From: Phaeodactylum tricornutum CCAP 1055/1
Lineage: Eukaryota > Bacillariophyta > Bacillariophyceae > Surirellales > Neidiaceae
DNA length: 64,000 nt
Assembly: GCF_000150955.2 (NCBI RefSeq)
Contig: NC_011670.1
Coordinates: 124,001 to 188,000, forward strand
Reading direction: 5' to 3'
Shown here: piece after piece, positions 39,491 to 50,148 of the stretch
How positions within the stretch are numbered: position 1 is the first letter of the stretch
Layout of the letters: each line of letters starts with the position of its first letter
Made by a program: the position numbers and the translations under genes
The notes under the pieces: model-generated
What the model was told of the DNA's origin: nothing
Database searches by the model: none
Seen by the model: only the letters and a program-made list of their open reading frames with translations

Positions 39491-40885
39491 ATGGCAAAGC
39501 AAAGCTCAAGCGGCTTTCGACCGTCGACTCGACGTGAGATTGTTAACAGAAAGGAGCCACGAACCTCACGTTGTCGCTGCCGATATTTCGATGTACTGCT
39601 GTACCTGCTACTGCTGCACACCGGACGAGCTTTCTGTTTCATCCAGGCCCCATGCGTGCATACATTACAGCGCCGTCTGCCATATTGCGTCCCATCGCCA
39701 GCGCTGTTTCAATGCGAGTCTACGCCATTGATAGGTAAAACTCAAGGCGTTCGAAGTACAATTCTCTACAGCATGTCAAAAGATACAGATCGAGAACGCC
39801 GATCTGGCTTACTGGTTCTACTGACGGTTCCCGTCGCCTGGGGGACGTTTGAACCCGCCGTACGCTACCTCTACACTATCGATCCGCCTATTCCCGGCTT
39901 TGTTTTCTCGACGTGTTATTATCTTGTAGCGTCCAGCTCACTGTACTTAGCTTGCTTTTTATCACAAACAAAGAAATCGGACGGGAACAAATCATTGGAG
40001 GTATCACAGCCATGGCCTATACAAGGCGGCTTGGAACTCGGTTCGTATCTTTTTGTTGGCAACGCCTTGCAGGTCATCGGGCTGCAAACGGTCCCCTCCG
40101 ACCGAGCCGCATTCTTGCTACAGCTGACGACCATATTTGTTCCTCTCCTGGACGCAACCTTAGCGAGAAATCTCTACGCCATCCCTGGCCGCACGTGGAT
40201 GGCTTGCTGGATCGCCTTGGCAGGGGTTGCTACCATGGGCTTAGATAGGAGTAACACCTCCAACTCTTTCCAAAATCTGGAGCCTTCCCTCGGTATTCTG
40301 AACGATGTATTATCCCAACTTTCTGGCGGCGACGCATTCATCGTTGCCGCAGCCATTGCTTACACATTCCATTGTCTCCGACTAGAAAGTTACGCACAGT
40401 CAACTTCGGCAGTCCAGTTGGCGGCCAGCAAAGCCACAACGGAAACCGTGCTGAGTGCGGCTTCGGTTGCTGGTTTAATCTGGTATAGCAGCAGTACCGG
40501 GTATGATAAGCTTTCCGTCGAGGAACTTAAGACCCACAGCGACCACCTGAACAGCTTGGCAAGCTTTGCAAGGCAAACAGGACAAGAAATTGTCAACTTT
40601 CTCTCTTCTGTGGAAAATGGAATAGCTTCCGGTTCCGTTTCCTTCGCCACACTGCGACCAGCTTTGCTAGCCACATTGTGGATCGGTCTCGTGACGGTGG
40701 CATATACCATTTATGCCCAATCATACGGGCAAAGTCGAATTCGTCCCGTCACGGCAAATCTGATTTACACCATTCAACCAATCTGTACAGCTCTTTTTGC
40801 TTGGTTTCTGCTGGGTGAAAGTCTTGGACCTGCCGGCTATGCTGGGGGCGCTTTGATTGGAGCGGCAGTGCTTTTGGTAGCTTAG
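39491..40885 (+). CDS. DMT/EamA-family transporter 1, probable plastid envelope protein
   Basis: 464 residues, intronless. Drug/metabolite transporters exchange small metabolites; the substrate cannot be told. About ten spans form two EamA halves: GLLVLLTVPVAWGTFEPAVR starts the first (about 106) and LLATLWIGLVTVAYTIYAQS the later part. The second half ends in NLIYTIQPICTALFAWFLLG then ESLGPAGYAGGALIGAAVLL, a classical EamA ending. A hydrophilic insert of about 50 residues (330-380) interrupts the second half. The N-terminus is basic, then hydrophobic (YFDVLLYLLLLHTGRAFCF), compatible with a bipartite plastid signal. M95 (MSKDTDRERR, 39773) is an alternative start. A homologous gene lies tail-to-tail only 78 bp away. 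Confidence 0.75.
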   Translation: MAKQSSSGFRPSTRREIVNRKEPRTSRCRCRYFDVLLYLLLLHTGRAFCFIQAPCVHTLQRRLPYCVPSPALFQCESTPLIGKTQGVRSTILYSMSKDTDRERRSGLLVLLTVPVAWGTFEPAVRYLYTIDPPIPGFVFSTCYYLVASSSLYLACFLSQTKKSDGNKSLEVSQPWPIQGGLELGSYLFVGNALQVIGLQTVPSDRAAFLLQLTTIFVPLLDATLARNLYAIPGRTWMACWIALAGVATMGLDRSNTSNSFQNLEPSLGILNDVLSQLSGGDAFIVAAAIAYTFHCLRLESYAQSTSAVQLAASKATTETVLSAASVAGLIWYSSSTGYDKLSVEELKTHSDHLNSLASFARQTGQEIVNFLSSVENGIASGSVSFATLRPALLATLWIGLVTVAYTIYAQSYGQSRIRPVTANLIYTIQPICTALFAWFLLGESLGPAGYAGGALIGAAVLLVA

Positions 40886-40963
40886 CCAAATGGGACCGAC
40901 ACATCCAATAGAACTACCGACGCCTCAACTCTCGATTCATAGAATTCATATAGCTTTGCAAAA

Positions 40964-42400
40964 TCAAAAGGCATCCTTTATTTCCGTCGCCTTGGGACTC
41001 TCTTCATTCGTCAAAGGGCCCGAGGCAACCAGCAAGACCGCCAAGAGGATCAATCCTCCTCCTACAAAGCCCATGGGATCCATAGATTCCCCCAGCAATA
41101 CGTACGCAAACAGCGCAGTAAAGATGGGTTGTAGGGAATAAATCAGATTGGCATTGGATGCTCCGACGCGCTGCTGTCCGAACGACTGCGCGTAGACAAC
41201 GTAGGCTGTAGAAACCCAACCAGCCCACATGGTAGCACCTACCGCTTTTTGAATCGAGGAGGTTGCCAGAGTCCCCTCTGCCATCCGTTCTTGCACATCC
41301 GCAAAAAATGCGGTGATTTCGCGTCCGGCGCCTTGAGCGTAGCCCAATACGCCGGTAGCAGTCGACGAGCCGTCCCCTGCAACCAACACCAACACGAGGA
41401 CGAGCAATCCACTTAGAACCGTTTCCACGGTAGCTTTGGCAGCGGCCAGTTTGAGCGGTGTCGTATACCTGGCGTACTGCCCCAATCGGACAACATGCAT
41501 GGTATACGATACTGCGGCCGCCAAAATGAGATACTCTCCCTGCGCGAGACTCGGGACTACCGTTGGGGTTGAAAACGACGCCAGTAACGACGTCAGCGAA
41601 TCGACCCGTTCCGGCAAATCTATTCCCATGATTGTGATTCCTCCCAGTGCAATCAAACACGCGATCCACGTACGCGCACTGACCGAAAACAAATTGCCGG
41701 CGGTAATGGCCGAAAATAGCGGCACCAAAATGGTGGTCAACTGGACTAAAAATCCTGCAGTATCAGCCGAAACGGTCTTGAGGCCTACTACTTGCAAGCA
41801 GTTGCCGAGAAACAAGTAACCACCAAGCTCTAGACCACCAAGGATAGGCATGTCGAATACGGCACTCGTTTCTGGGTAATCCTCTTCTCTTCCCAAAGAT
41901 CCAATGGGTTCGGAATTTGTTGGCTGCGAACGAAACAATTCATTGGTGTTACCAAACGCTAGCATAGAAAGCGTGGTGAGCGAGGCCAAGGCAAAGTAGC
42001 AAACTGAAAAGACAAATCCTGGAATAGGTGGATCGATTTCGTACAGAAACCTTACCACGGGAACGTACGTGCCCCAAACGACGGGAACGGTGAGCAATAC
42101 CAAAAGACCGACTGTTTCGTCCGTGACGGCCAACTTGGACTGTAGGTACCTGGAGACGGCGGAATCTTCAAAACCAATCCTACCGCTATCAGAGGATCCT
42201 GGCTGCTTGGTTATTTCTGCCGAGTCCTCTCGGATCGACCGTAGTAGCACTGGAACCGTGGCGTGGTGTCGCGCGTTCCGTGCCCTCGTCGACGGAACAA
42301 GCTGCGCCTTGGTTGCAAAGGCTTCGGCTGCAGATTCGGAACCCAAAAGCGTAATCAGCAGAAAGTGGCACAGTGATATTTGCCTCTTAAAGCTTGACAT
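40964..42400 (-). CDS. DMT/EamA-family transporter 2, probable plastid envelope protein
   Basis: 478 residues, intronless. It is a paralogue of the gene at 39491 and shares blocks such as GLLVLLTVPVVWGTYVPVVR, IDPPIPGFVFS, GGLELGGYLFLGNCLQVVGL, ANLIYSLQPIFTALFAYVLL and GESMDPMGFVGG. About ten membrane spans in two EamA units. The N-terminus MSSFKRQISLCHFLLITLLG then SESAAEAFATKAQ is a signal peptide with an AEAF-A motif, similar to the plastid ASAFAP signal. The basic stretch after it would be the transit peptide. The two genes converge, suggesting an inverted tandem duplication. Substrate unknown; phosphate-sugar or purine-like metabolites are possible in the superfamily. Confidence 0.77.
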   Translation of the reverse strand: MSSFKRQISLCHFLLITLLGSESAAEAFATKAQLVPSTRARNARHHATVPVLLRSIREDSAEITKQPGSSDSGRIGFEDSAVSRYLQSKLAVTDETVGLLVLLTVPVVWGTYVPVVRFLYEIDPPIPGFVFSVCYFALASLTTLSMLAFGNTNELFRSQPTNSEPIGSLGREEDYPETSAVFDMPILGGLELGGYLFLGNCLQVVGLKTVSADTAGFLVQLTTILVPLFSAITAGNLFSVSARTWIACLIALGGITIMGIDLPERVDSLTSLLASFSTPTVVPSLAQGEYLILAAAVSYTMHVVRLGQYARYTTPLKLAAAKATVETVLSGLLVLVLVLVAGDGSSTATGVLGYAQGAGREITAFFADVQERMAEGTLATSSIQKAVGATMWAGWVSTAYVVYAQSFGQQRVGASNANLIYSLQPIFTALFAYVLLGESMDPMGFVGGGLILLAVLLVASGPLTNEESPKATEIKDAF

Positions 42401-42742
42401 GTTAGCGTATTCCGTAAAGGCTGACTGATAGAGAAGTGCAACCTAGTAGAGAGGAGAATGATTGGAAGTGTTTATCCTCAGAAGTACGTTGGAGGGTTTT
42501 CGTCTCGGCATGGCAAGAAACAAAATCGTAACTGTAAATCACGAGTACAACGGACTGACCGGACGGACTACGACTTACAGTTACAGCAACATCATTGCGA
42601 ATAACCACACAGCGTTCGACTTGTCACTGTCCAATTCCCATGTGGAAAAGGCGCCGTCTATCCAGTAATACCCGCAACTTTACCTACTGCTACATTGAAA
42701 AGTCCGTTACACCAGAGAGCTAGTTTGTACTTATTTGTTACA
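42401..42742. promoter_or_regulatory. Upstream region of transporter 2 with motif cluster
   Basis: 342 bp. GTAACTGTAAATC (42529), CTTACAGTTACAGC (42573) and TTGTCACTGTCC (42621) are three copies of the recurrent motif within 100 bases. No gene. Confidence 0.5.
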
Positions 42743-43785
42743 TTAATACCGCTCGCTCATACGCTTGGCCACGTTGCGCATCGAATTGTAAACTTTCCCG
42801 GGTGGCGCTCCCAAAATCAGATCGCAAATAGCGTTCCGTGCTACTCGTAGATTAGCGTATGATCCCAGCAGATGCACTCGTTGGTCAGCGACGACGATAC
42901 GGGTGCGGGTAGCGTTCTCGATCGCGAAGCGGGTCTTACCGTCCTGACCGGCAATCCGACCAATGGCACGGGATAGGTGGTCACCCCGGAGCAGTTTCAC
43001 GTCCGTGACCTGGAAACTTTCCACAAACAGGTCGTCAAGACGCAACAGTGCGACGGCGTCCTGGACTTCGAAACCCATCATAAATGCCGACACAAAGTCG
43101 GCACCCTTTTGCAGAGCTCCCGTGTCCACGGTGTGCGGGGACGTTTTCATTTCGACAGATCGCGATTTGGTATTGAAGCGAACCTGTTCAAAAAAAGGGA
43201 ATAGTGAGCGACTTGGTGTGACCGGAAAACGAGATAAACGAGTTTGCAACATGACGAGACACATCAGACTGCGGCGTGACGCCGCCCAACCACTTCCTTG
43301 AATATCGAGGCTTCCTGAAAAAATGGGTTTGAATCCAGGAACAACACGAATTCTCGTACACTGGTGTAATTTCTTCCTCTGCGTCCTCTCGTCTCCCCTC
43401 CATTTCCAATGTCCCAATTTAGATTCGTTTTTCTGACGCGCGCAAGCAAACTTACCTGTAATTTCAGATATTCCACGAGGGGCGTCAAAATTTGTTCCCA
43501 GTGTTCACGTAGGGGAGTATACCTATGCGGCGGACAACGGACCCGTCGGTATTCGGACTTTCCCCCCGTCGCTTGTAGTGCCGACACTTGTGGAAAATTC
43601 GGTTGAGCATCCGTCGTTTCTTTCTGCTGTTGCTGTTGCAGCGAAGTGCTCTGGAGAATCCGCGAAGCAACGACCGATGGGTCAATCGTCATGGCAGTGT
43701 TCGACAAGCTCAATCCAGCCCCGTCGCTTCTATCGGCTGACGAATCGTCCATGGCAACATCGTCGTGATCCATTTCTATACCCAT
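42743..43785 (-). CDS. PNO1: PNO1/Dim2, 40S ribosome assembly KH protein
   Basis: Two exons on the minus strand: 43785-43456 and 43183-42743, with a 272-bp intron (CAG/GTAAGT donor, TTGAACAG acceptor), giving 256 residues. PNO1 (partner of NOB1) holds pre-40S particles and guides NOB1 cleavage of 20S pre-rRNA. Exon 1 ends CPPHRYTPLREHWEQILTPL ... EYLKLQ and exon 2 continues VRFNTKSRSVEMKTSPHT, as in all PNO1 proteins. The KH part is complete: LDDLFVESFQVTDVKLLRGD, HLSRAIGRIAGQDGKTRFAI and TRTRIVVADQRVHLLGSY. The end is NAICDLILGAPPGKVYNSMR. The N-terminal 100 residues are acidic and Gln-rich. The start is at MGIEMDHDD; the upstream open frame is rejected as leader. Nucleolar/nuclear. Confidence 0.93.
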
Positions 43786-44162
43786 GATCCCGCTATTCGT
43801 TCGTATACCGTGTTGCAGTTGGACGCTTCCGGAGAGAGCAGGTATGGCTAGAGAGTGGCAATGGAGCGAAACAACAACAAATGGTTCCGGCGATGAAACC
43901 ACCAACACCACGAGTTGGATGGAGGTCGGGTAGCACTGTCTGTTGTGCCCACCTATTTCGGATTTTTGGAACCGTCTGACATGGACCGTACAGAATCAAG
44001 GTTCCAGTCCGCGCAAGCACGCCCGCCAGCAACGCCCTTCACTTTTTGACGCACCACAATCTGTCAACGGCAATTGCCTAGACGACTCTCGTGCAACATC
44101 GATCCATTCCGTCGTAACATCCATTCCGACTCGACGGGAGGAAAATCGTCTCCGGATCCAGT
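43786..44162. promoter_or_regulatory. Divergent promoter between PNO1 and aspartate carbamoyltransferase
   Basis: 377 bp between start codons. No repeat or further gene was recognised. Confidence 0.4.
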
Positions 44163-45272
44163 ATGACAACAGCAACGACCAAGAAGCTCCCGATCTTGAC
44201 CGACGAACCGTCGTCATGGGAGGGATCGAGTCTTCTTTCCGTCACTCAGATTACGGCGGCGGGGTTGGAGCTCCTCTTTCGCGTCACCCAGGAAATGCGC
44301 ACACTCGTACGCACACACGGCGGAGACGACCGCTTGCGGCACACGATACTCGGTACGGTGTTCTTCGAGGCCTCTACACGAACGTCGGGTTCTTTCCAGG
44401 CCGCCATTCTGCGACTTGGTGGGCGGAACGTACACGTAGATGGTCAGGGCAATTCCTCCGCGGCGAAAAAGGGCGAATCCCTCGAGGACACTCTGCGGTG
44501 TTTGGAATGTTACGTCGATGTAACGGTACTGCGGCATCCCGTGCAGGGTAGTGTCGGGAAGGTGGTGAACGTGTGCGAAAAGCCTGTGCTGAATGCCGGT
44601 GACGGCGTAGGTGAACACCCAACGCAGGCACTCCTCGACGTTTTTTCCATCTACGATGAACTCGAGCTGGGAGAGAATAACGACAAAAAGCCACTCGTGG
44701 TGGTACTGTTGGGGGACTTGAAAAACGGAAGAACGGTCCACTCGCTGGCGAAACTGTTGAGTGTGTCGCAAATATGGGGCGAGACCTTGACGCTACGTTA
44801 CTGTGCTCCGTCAGGATTGGAAATGCCCCAATATATTCGCGATTTTTGCGACGCCGTTCCTAGTGTCCAACAAGAAACGTGCAGTGACTTGGCCGACGCT
44901 TGTCGAGATGCCCATGTCTTGTACGTGACCCGGATTCAGCGAGAGCGTTTTGAATCCGACGAAGCCTACGAAGCGGTCAAGGTACGACGGCGTGTCGTCG
45001 GTAGTGAGGTCCACCGACGGAGTGCTGTTTGCCAATTCACTCGATTCTCATGAGTATTGTACGATTTCGATTGTTTACAGGGATCCTACATTGTGGACAA
45101 GGCCTTCATGACGAATGCACCACCCAAAATGATCGTCCTACATCCACTGCCACGCGTGGACGAAATTTCTACCGATTTTGACAGCGATCCGCGTGCTGCG
45201 TACTTTCGACAAATGGAAAATGGCATGTTTGTGCGAATGGCACTGTTGGCCTTGGTTTGCGGTAAAACCTAG
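44163..45272 (+). CDS. Aspartate carbamoyltransferase
   Basis: Two exons, 44163-44981 and 45081-45272 (AAG/GTACGA donor, TTTACAG acceptor), giving 336 residues. It catalyses carbamoyl phosphate plus aspartate to carbamoyl aspartate, the second step of pyrimidine synthesis. Active-site motifs are [15 protein letters not shown] (68-82; carbamoyl phosphate loop STRT), KKGES (102-106), the histidine block [14 protein letters not shown] (146-159), [12 protein letters not shown], and [10 protein letters not shown] (294-303) in exon 2. Length fits a single catalytic chain, not the multidomain CAD of animals. No signal peptide is visible, so it is likely cytosolic. Without splicing, translation would stop before the HPLPRVDE motif. 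Confidence 0.94.
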
Positions 45273-45666
45273 ACTGCCGAAACACGCATCAATGGAAGGC
45301 AGTCTTTTGGAGTTCCGTTGCTCCGGACGATTAAAGTACACAGTTTAAAGAGTGACGCGTTGGTAGCTTCGCGTTATTTCTGTCGTGATACTTTTGTACG
45401 TTCCTTTGTTTCTTCCTTTGCCTCGCTCTTTAGTATTTTTTAATTTCTAGTACACCCCAGTTTTCGACTGCTGGAACAAAACAGAAAGTTTAGGGAGGTA
45501 AATTGCTGGTGGTTGAAAGGTAAACGGACGTTTCGGCTCCAACCCTTTACCCTGCTTGCTGACTGTGAAAGAGAAAAGGGTCCGATTTTTCGGATCAGAA
45601 ACATTCAAGTCAATGCCATTCTGTTAACGTGTTTCACTCTCAATTCGTTGACTTTCAAGGCCGACA
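45273..45666. other. Intergenic stretch, promoter of the CENP-I-like gene
   Basis: 394 bp. TGACTGTGAAAGAG at 45560 and TTCACTCTCAATTCGTTGAC at about 45634 are motif variants within 110 bases of the start codon at 45667. Confidence 0.45.
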
Positions 45667-47844
45667 ATGGCTAACCTCGACAACGAATTTACTTCTGGCG
45701 GCTCGAACGATACGTTTAATAAGGCTTTTGGTCCCTTGGCTCATCACTTTTTCCCTGACGGATGCCCCGTAGAAGAAGTGGAGTCGGTGTGGCCGGTACG
45801 AACGAATCGCTCCGCGATTCCTCCCGCTCAAGCCGTGGCCGCCGTTTCGGAGCTTTCCGCCTACACCTTTAAGTACGGACTGACAACTCCACAGCTCTCG
45901 GCACTGGCCCTTGTTGCGTATGAAACGCTGCCCAAACGGATACTGGCCGGTGGTTCCACGCCCAAAACAGGGGTAGGTGCCGGGAGTCCCCTCGTCGACG
46001 GCACGAGTCGTCACTTTCGATCGTTGCTACAGTGCATGATACCAGACGCCGAGGCCAAAATTGATAGCGTGGTTTGTTCGCGACTACTGTCCGTTGCGTG
46101 CGACAGAGAAGGAAAATCAAGTGTCCTAAGGTTACTACATTTGTGTCTGAAAAACCCGAGAGTCTGGGAGACCGCAACCCGGCAAAGGCTAGAAGGACCG
46201 GTGTTGTACTCCCGAATTTTTGCGTTGTCTCTTTCCGAAGCAACGAATAACGATGCCATTCGCGTTTTGATCCAACTAACTCGAAAGATACACGCACGTC
46301 CAGACCGAGCGGCACGTTTGCGGGCTTTCTACGATCAGCGTCCCAAGCGCAACGCACATTCGGCCGTACCGTCCCTGTTACGACTGTACGCCCAATTGAA
46401 TCCATCGGGCTGTGACAGATTTCAAGACGGGCTATTTCCCACACACGAGTGGAGTTTGTTTCACGATACGGTCTGGGAACAAAAGTTTCAGCGCGTTGTT
46501 ACGGACAACACACTCGTCGAACGCCCTCGCAAACGAAATCGGGCGGATTGTTCGGGATGCGTGGATCGGACGATACAAGTTTTGAAGCTCGCTTTAGAGA
46601 CCACGGAGAGGCACGACGATTATGGTGACGTTTCGAACGCCACTTTACTACTGTCTAATACAGTGGGAATGCATCTAATGCTTCTCGGTCACGACGCTGC
46701 AACAAACCGATTTTCCAATTTGCCTACCATACTGTTCCAAGAATGGTATTCTATGCCCAATCTACCAATTGGGCACGAAAATGCTGGAAAAGAAATGGTG
46801 CGGAGTAGGCAATCGCTCGTTTTAATGCTGGCTAAGTTTATTACGTGTACACACTCTTGGTCGGCGGAATTGGAATCCTTTGTCGTCGAGCATGTTCTTC
46901 CCACTTGGGATGGAAATGATGCCATGGGATGGCCTTTGTGTTACGACATTTTACCGCATACATCTCCATGCCGATTTTCAAGGCTACGATCTCGGGTACT
47001 GAATCATGTCGAAACGCTCTTTCTATTCGGGAGTCCGCGGATGCAGTACATTATCGTTTCCGGTCTTTTGGCTGGTTTACTCCGTAAATGGGCCGGTGCC
47101 GACTGGTCGGCGGTAGAACAAGAGCAAACGAAAGCTGGTCCATCGTCCAAGACGGCACACATTCGAACCTTAAAAGAATTGATTCAATGGACGGATGATT
47201 TAATACTCAAAGGCTTTTTGGAGGATGGGAAATCAGAAATCTTGCGATCTGCAGCCATCGAATTTTTTCACGTCGTCTGTGAGAAGTCCGCGCATGGCTC
47301 TTTTCTGGCCACGCCCAGCGCGTCTCTGACCTACCGATTGCTCCTGGGTCGATCTTTCATATCGGTAGATCGGGTTTGTGACGTCCTGGTTCGCTACAAA
47401 GCCATTTTGCAGCGGCTCAAAACCGAACGACTCAAACTCAAAGAAATACCGACTGATGGTGCCGATGACCTCGATCGTGTCAAGGTCTTCAACTGCTTTC
47501 TGTACGACTTTTGCACTGTACTCTGGCGAGCCGCTCCGGCTTCCAACAAGGGAACGTCCATTTTGTTTACCGACTTGCGGTCCGAAATCCAGACCGGGTT
47601 GCACACACATGCCGCGTCCGTATCCAAGGCACTATCCGTCACGCACGGCGCCATATTCGCATCTTACGCAGCTGCACATACGAACCAAAATTCCGTGGCT
47701 CTCGACACTATGTATGGCGGGGCCAAGGTAACCTACCTTGAGTACTTGCGGTCCGAGGGCCTACACGGTATCCACCGCTTTCTCACCACGTACATAAAAT
47801 CACTCGCATCCGTTGCCCCGGAACCTGCGAGCATGCCCACGTAA
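45667..47844 (+). CDS. CENPI: CENP-I/Mis6-like kinetochore protein
   Basis: 725 residues, intronless, helical throughout. CENP-I is part of the CCAN inner kinetochore that links CENP-A chromatin to the outer kinetochore. The N-terminal half resembles CENP-I in order. YTFKYGLTTPQLSALALVAY is followed by RSLLQCMIPDAEAKIDSVVC, matching the ILKCMIP...DSVV block. Next come LRLLHLCLKNPRVWE and LYSRIFALSLSEATNNDAIR. Then ARPDRAARLRAFYDQRPKRN and SAVPSLLRLYAQLNPSGC match the R-V-R-L...L..LLSLYK block. The C-terminal half is more divergent, which is usual for Mis6 proteins. Identification is by eye, so a HEAT-like protein of another kind remains possible. Confidence 0.65.
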   Translation: MANLDNEFTSGGSNDTFNKAFGPLAHHFFPDGCPVEEVESVWPVRTNRSAIPPAQAVAAVSELSAYTFKYGLTTPQLSALALVAYETLPKRILAGGSTPKTGVGAGSPLVDGTSRHFRSLLQCMIPDAEAKIDSVVCSRLLSVACDREGKSSVLRLLHLCLKNPRVWETATRQRLEGPVLYSRIFALSLSEATNNDAIRVLIQLTRKIHARPDRAARLRAFYDQRPKRNAHSAVPSLLRLYAQLNPSGCDRFQDGLFPTHEWSLFHDTVWEQKFQRVVTDNTLVERPRKRNRADCSGCVDRTIQVLKLALETTERHDDYGDVSNATLLLSNTVGMHLMLLGHDAATNRFSNLPTILFQEWYSMPNLPIGHENAGKEMVRSRQSLVLMLAKFITCTHSWSAELESFVVEHVLPTWDGNDAMGWPLCYDILPHTSPCRFSRLRSRVLNHVETLFLFGSPRMQYIIVSGLLAGLLRKWAGADWSAVEQEQTKAGPSSKTAHIRTLKELIQWTDDLILKGFLEDGKSEILRSAAIEFFHVVCEKSAHGSFLATPSASLTYRLLLGRSFISVDRVCDVLVRYKAILQRLKTERLKLKEIPTDGADDLDRVKVFNCFLYDFCTVLWRAAPASNKGTSILFTDLRSEIQTGLHTHAASVSKALSVTHGAIFASYAAAHTNQNSVALDTMYGGAKVTYLEYLRSEGLHGIHRFLTTYIKSLASVAPEPASMPT

Positions 47845-47936
47845 TGCGCAGCCGAAAAAAAAAACCCCACTATTGTAACAATTGTCCAAACCTCTTCACC
47901 GTACAGTCAAAATCGTGTCCGCCAAATGGCATCCTG

Positions 47937-49363
47937 CTATAACGATTTGTGCGCTTGTCGTTGGAGTAGTTCCAGTTTGGCGGCGCGTTCGTGGTGCCGT
48001 GTGCGGGTGGTGACAAAATCCCGCACAAACGCGTCCACGTCGACCGAATCTTGCGCGGTTTCGTCCAACCAGGTTTCCGCGTGAGCTTCCGACTCGTCCA
48101 AGGCTTGCCGCTTGAGTACTTGTAATTCCTGACGGACTATGATCGTATCGGGCGGGGCGCACAATGCGTCCTGTTGACGCTCTAAAACTTCGAATTCCCC
48201 GACGGCCTTGCGCAATTCATGGTGTAGTGCGGTGACTTGTCCGTACAAAGTGTCCATGCGCGTTTGTTGTTCCAAATGATTCTGGGCGGTCTGGACATTT
48301 TCCTCGAGGACGGAGGTGGCCATGATGCGCAAGGTGGTGGTGAATGCGAGGCCATTGACCCAGGCCAAAAAGGACGTTTCGTTCGTGAGCAGATCGTCCA
48401 ATTGCGTACGAGTGAGGTGCTTCACTTCTTCAAACTCGATTGGAATCGAGGGAGTATCAATTTGTGGAACTTCCGCAACGGTGGAGTAGGTGGGCGGAAC
48501 GTCGTCGGCCTCCATCAGAGCTTGGGCGGCGGACCGTGAGGTCGTACGACGGCTTTGGGTGTAACCGACACTGTGCCCGTTGGCGTGACCGTTGCTGCTT
48601 CCGTTGGTACGAATGGCAAGCGACGGCGGAGGTTGTGTGGGTTGTATGCTGCGGAGTCCCTCATCGTGAATTTCGATAACTTCCGGCGGATTCAACTGCA
48701 AGTGTTCGACGACGGCTTGGACGGCGGCACCGAGTGTTAGATTGACGTTCCTCCATACCGTTTCCGACTGCACGGGTGCGTACCCCGTGACGCGCATTTG
48801 TCGGTCTATCCAATCGTGACGGGCCGTGACGCCCGCCAAGGTCATGGCGGGAGGGCGGGTAAAAGTGGAAGCGTGGGTAGCGGGAGGTAAGTGCACGCGC
48901 AGTATCAAGTTCTGGTGCGTTACCGTCTGAAAGACAGTGTCGTACGTAGTGTCGTCTGTTGTCCATCGACCACGGAAAAGACCAGGAGACGAAAGAAACA
49001 AAACGGCAACGCAATGCGAGATTAGACTTTTGTGTGTGTGTGGCATTCATTCGCACAATGGCGAGAGGACGAGAACACACCAGCAGCCGTAGCATTAGTA
49101 GGAGAGATGGCAGTTGGAGCACAACCCACGCAGTAGACAGCATCACAACACACACACACTCACGTACCGTTGGATACTCTTCGGGTACTCCGCTGGAGCG
49201 TAGGGTCATCAAGGTAGGAATCGAGATGCTGTTGTCGCGTGAGACAGGGTGGTGGTCGAATGGATCCCGCGATTGTGGGTGCCACGCGACTTCCCGGATA
49301 CCCACTGCTCCCACTACCGGTACTACTCACGCTACTCGGTCGACGTCCACTCCACTGGAACAT
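47937..49363 (-). CDS. VPS37: VPS37-like ESCRT-I subunit
   Basis: Two exons on the minus strand, 49363-49168 and 48955-47937, giving 404 residues. The donor is AACG/GTACGT, the acceptor ACAACAG, and the intron carries a GT repeat near 49148-49160. ESCRT-I sorts ubiquitinated membrane cargo into multivesicular bodies. The C-terminal 170 residues are a mod(r)/VPS37 domain: FEEVKHLTRTQLDDLLTNET, ENVQTAQNHLEQQTRMD, coiled coil to VLERQQDAL, then SEAHAETWLDE and DVDAFVRDFVTTRTRHHERA. The part from about 60 to 150 (LILRVHLPP ... HDWIDRQMRV ... NLTLGAAVQAVVEHL) looks like the UEV-type domain of VPS37A. Exon 1 is Ser/Gly/Pro-rich (MFQWSGRRPSSV). Assigning the start to exon 1 is inference from matching phases. 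Confidence 0.72.
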
Positions 49364-50148
49364 TTTCCGTTCTACTGGTAGCGTTAGGGCACGCTGGATG
49401 CAATAGCAATCGAATCTCTCCGTACCAAGGCGGACGTTTCCCTTGGACACGTGTGTCCTGTGTATGATTATCCTTGTGGGTACACGAAAGTACGATTCCT
49501 TCGTTGGCCTCCTTGTTTGTTCGTTTGTTTGTTCGCTACTGCTTGTTCGTTCCTCAACCTCTATCCAGTCCAACCAAGGAACAACCGTAACTAACACTAA
49601 AATGTGTACGACGAGTGCCGCGCACAGATCGAACGAAATCGAGTCGGGCGACGTTACTGTTAGTGAGTGCAAGTGGAGCAATCGGATTGTCGATTTGTGT
49701 CGTGTTCGGTCTCTCTCCCCAGAAGTCGTCCTACGCAACGTAGAAATCCTTCCTACCGTACGGAATGCTACCTACTTACACTAGTACCTATTCACACTCC
49801 GTACGGGTGCGGGGTCCTCCCCGTTGGTGCTTTACAGTCACAAGTGCCTGAAAGGCAGAATTCTTTGATTTCCGACTCGGACGACTGGACGTGAGGGGAA
49901 CTCGCGCCCCGACATGACCGAGAGTGGTGCGGCTGCGCCGCCCAGCCTAGTCATCCTCACGCTGGTCAGACTTCAAAATGTATGGTACCTGTAGTGTGCT
50001 CTGAAGGGGTTGTAACTAGTCAGGGTTGTGTGATGGGAGAAAATTCTTTACTAGGATCCCCATCCACGAATCCCAGACGTAAGCCCAATGCCAAAGAAGG
50101 GAGGGAGGGAAATGGCCGGAGGTCATGGGAAGTTTTTTTTTTTTTTGA
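49364..50148. other. Intergenic stretch up to the retroelement
   Basis: 785 bp without a recognised host gene. A T13 run at 50133-50145 lies next to the retroelement. The left end of that element may fall somewhere in this interval, but no terminal repeat was identified. TTACTGTTAGTGAG near 49653 is a motif variant. Confidence 0.4.
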
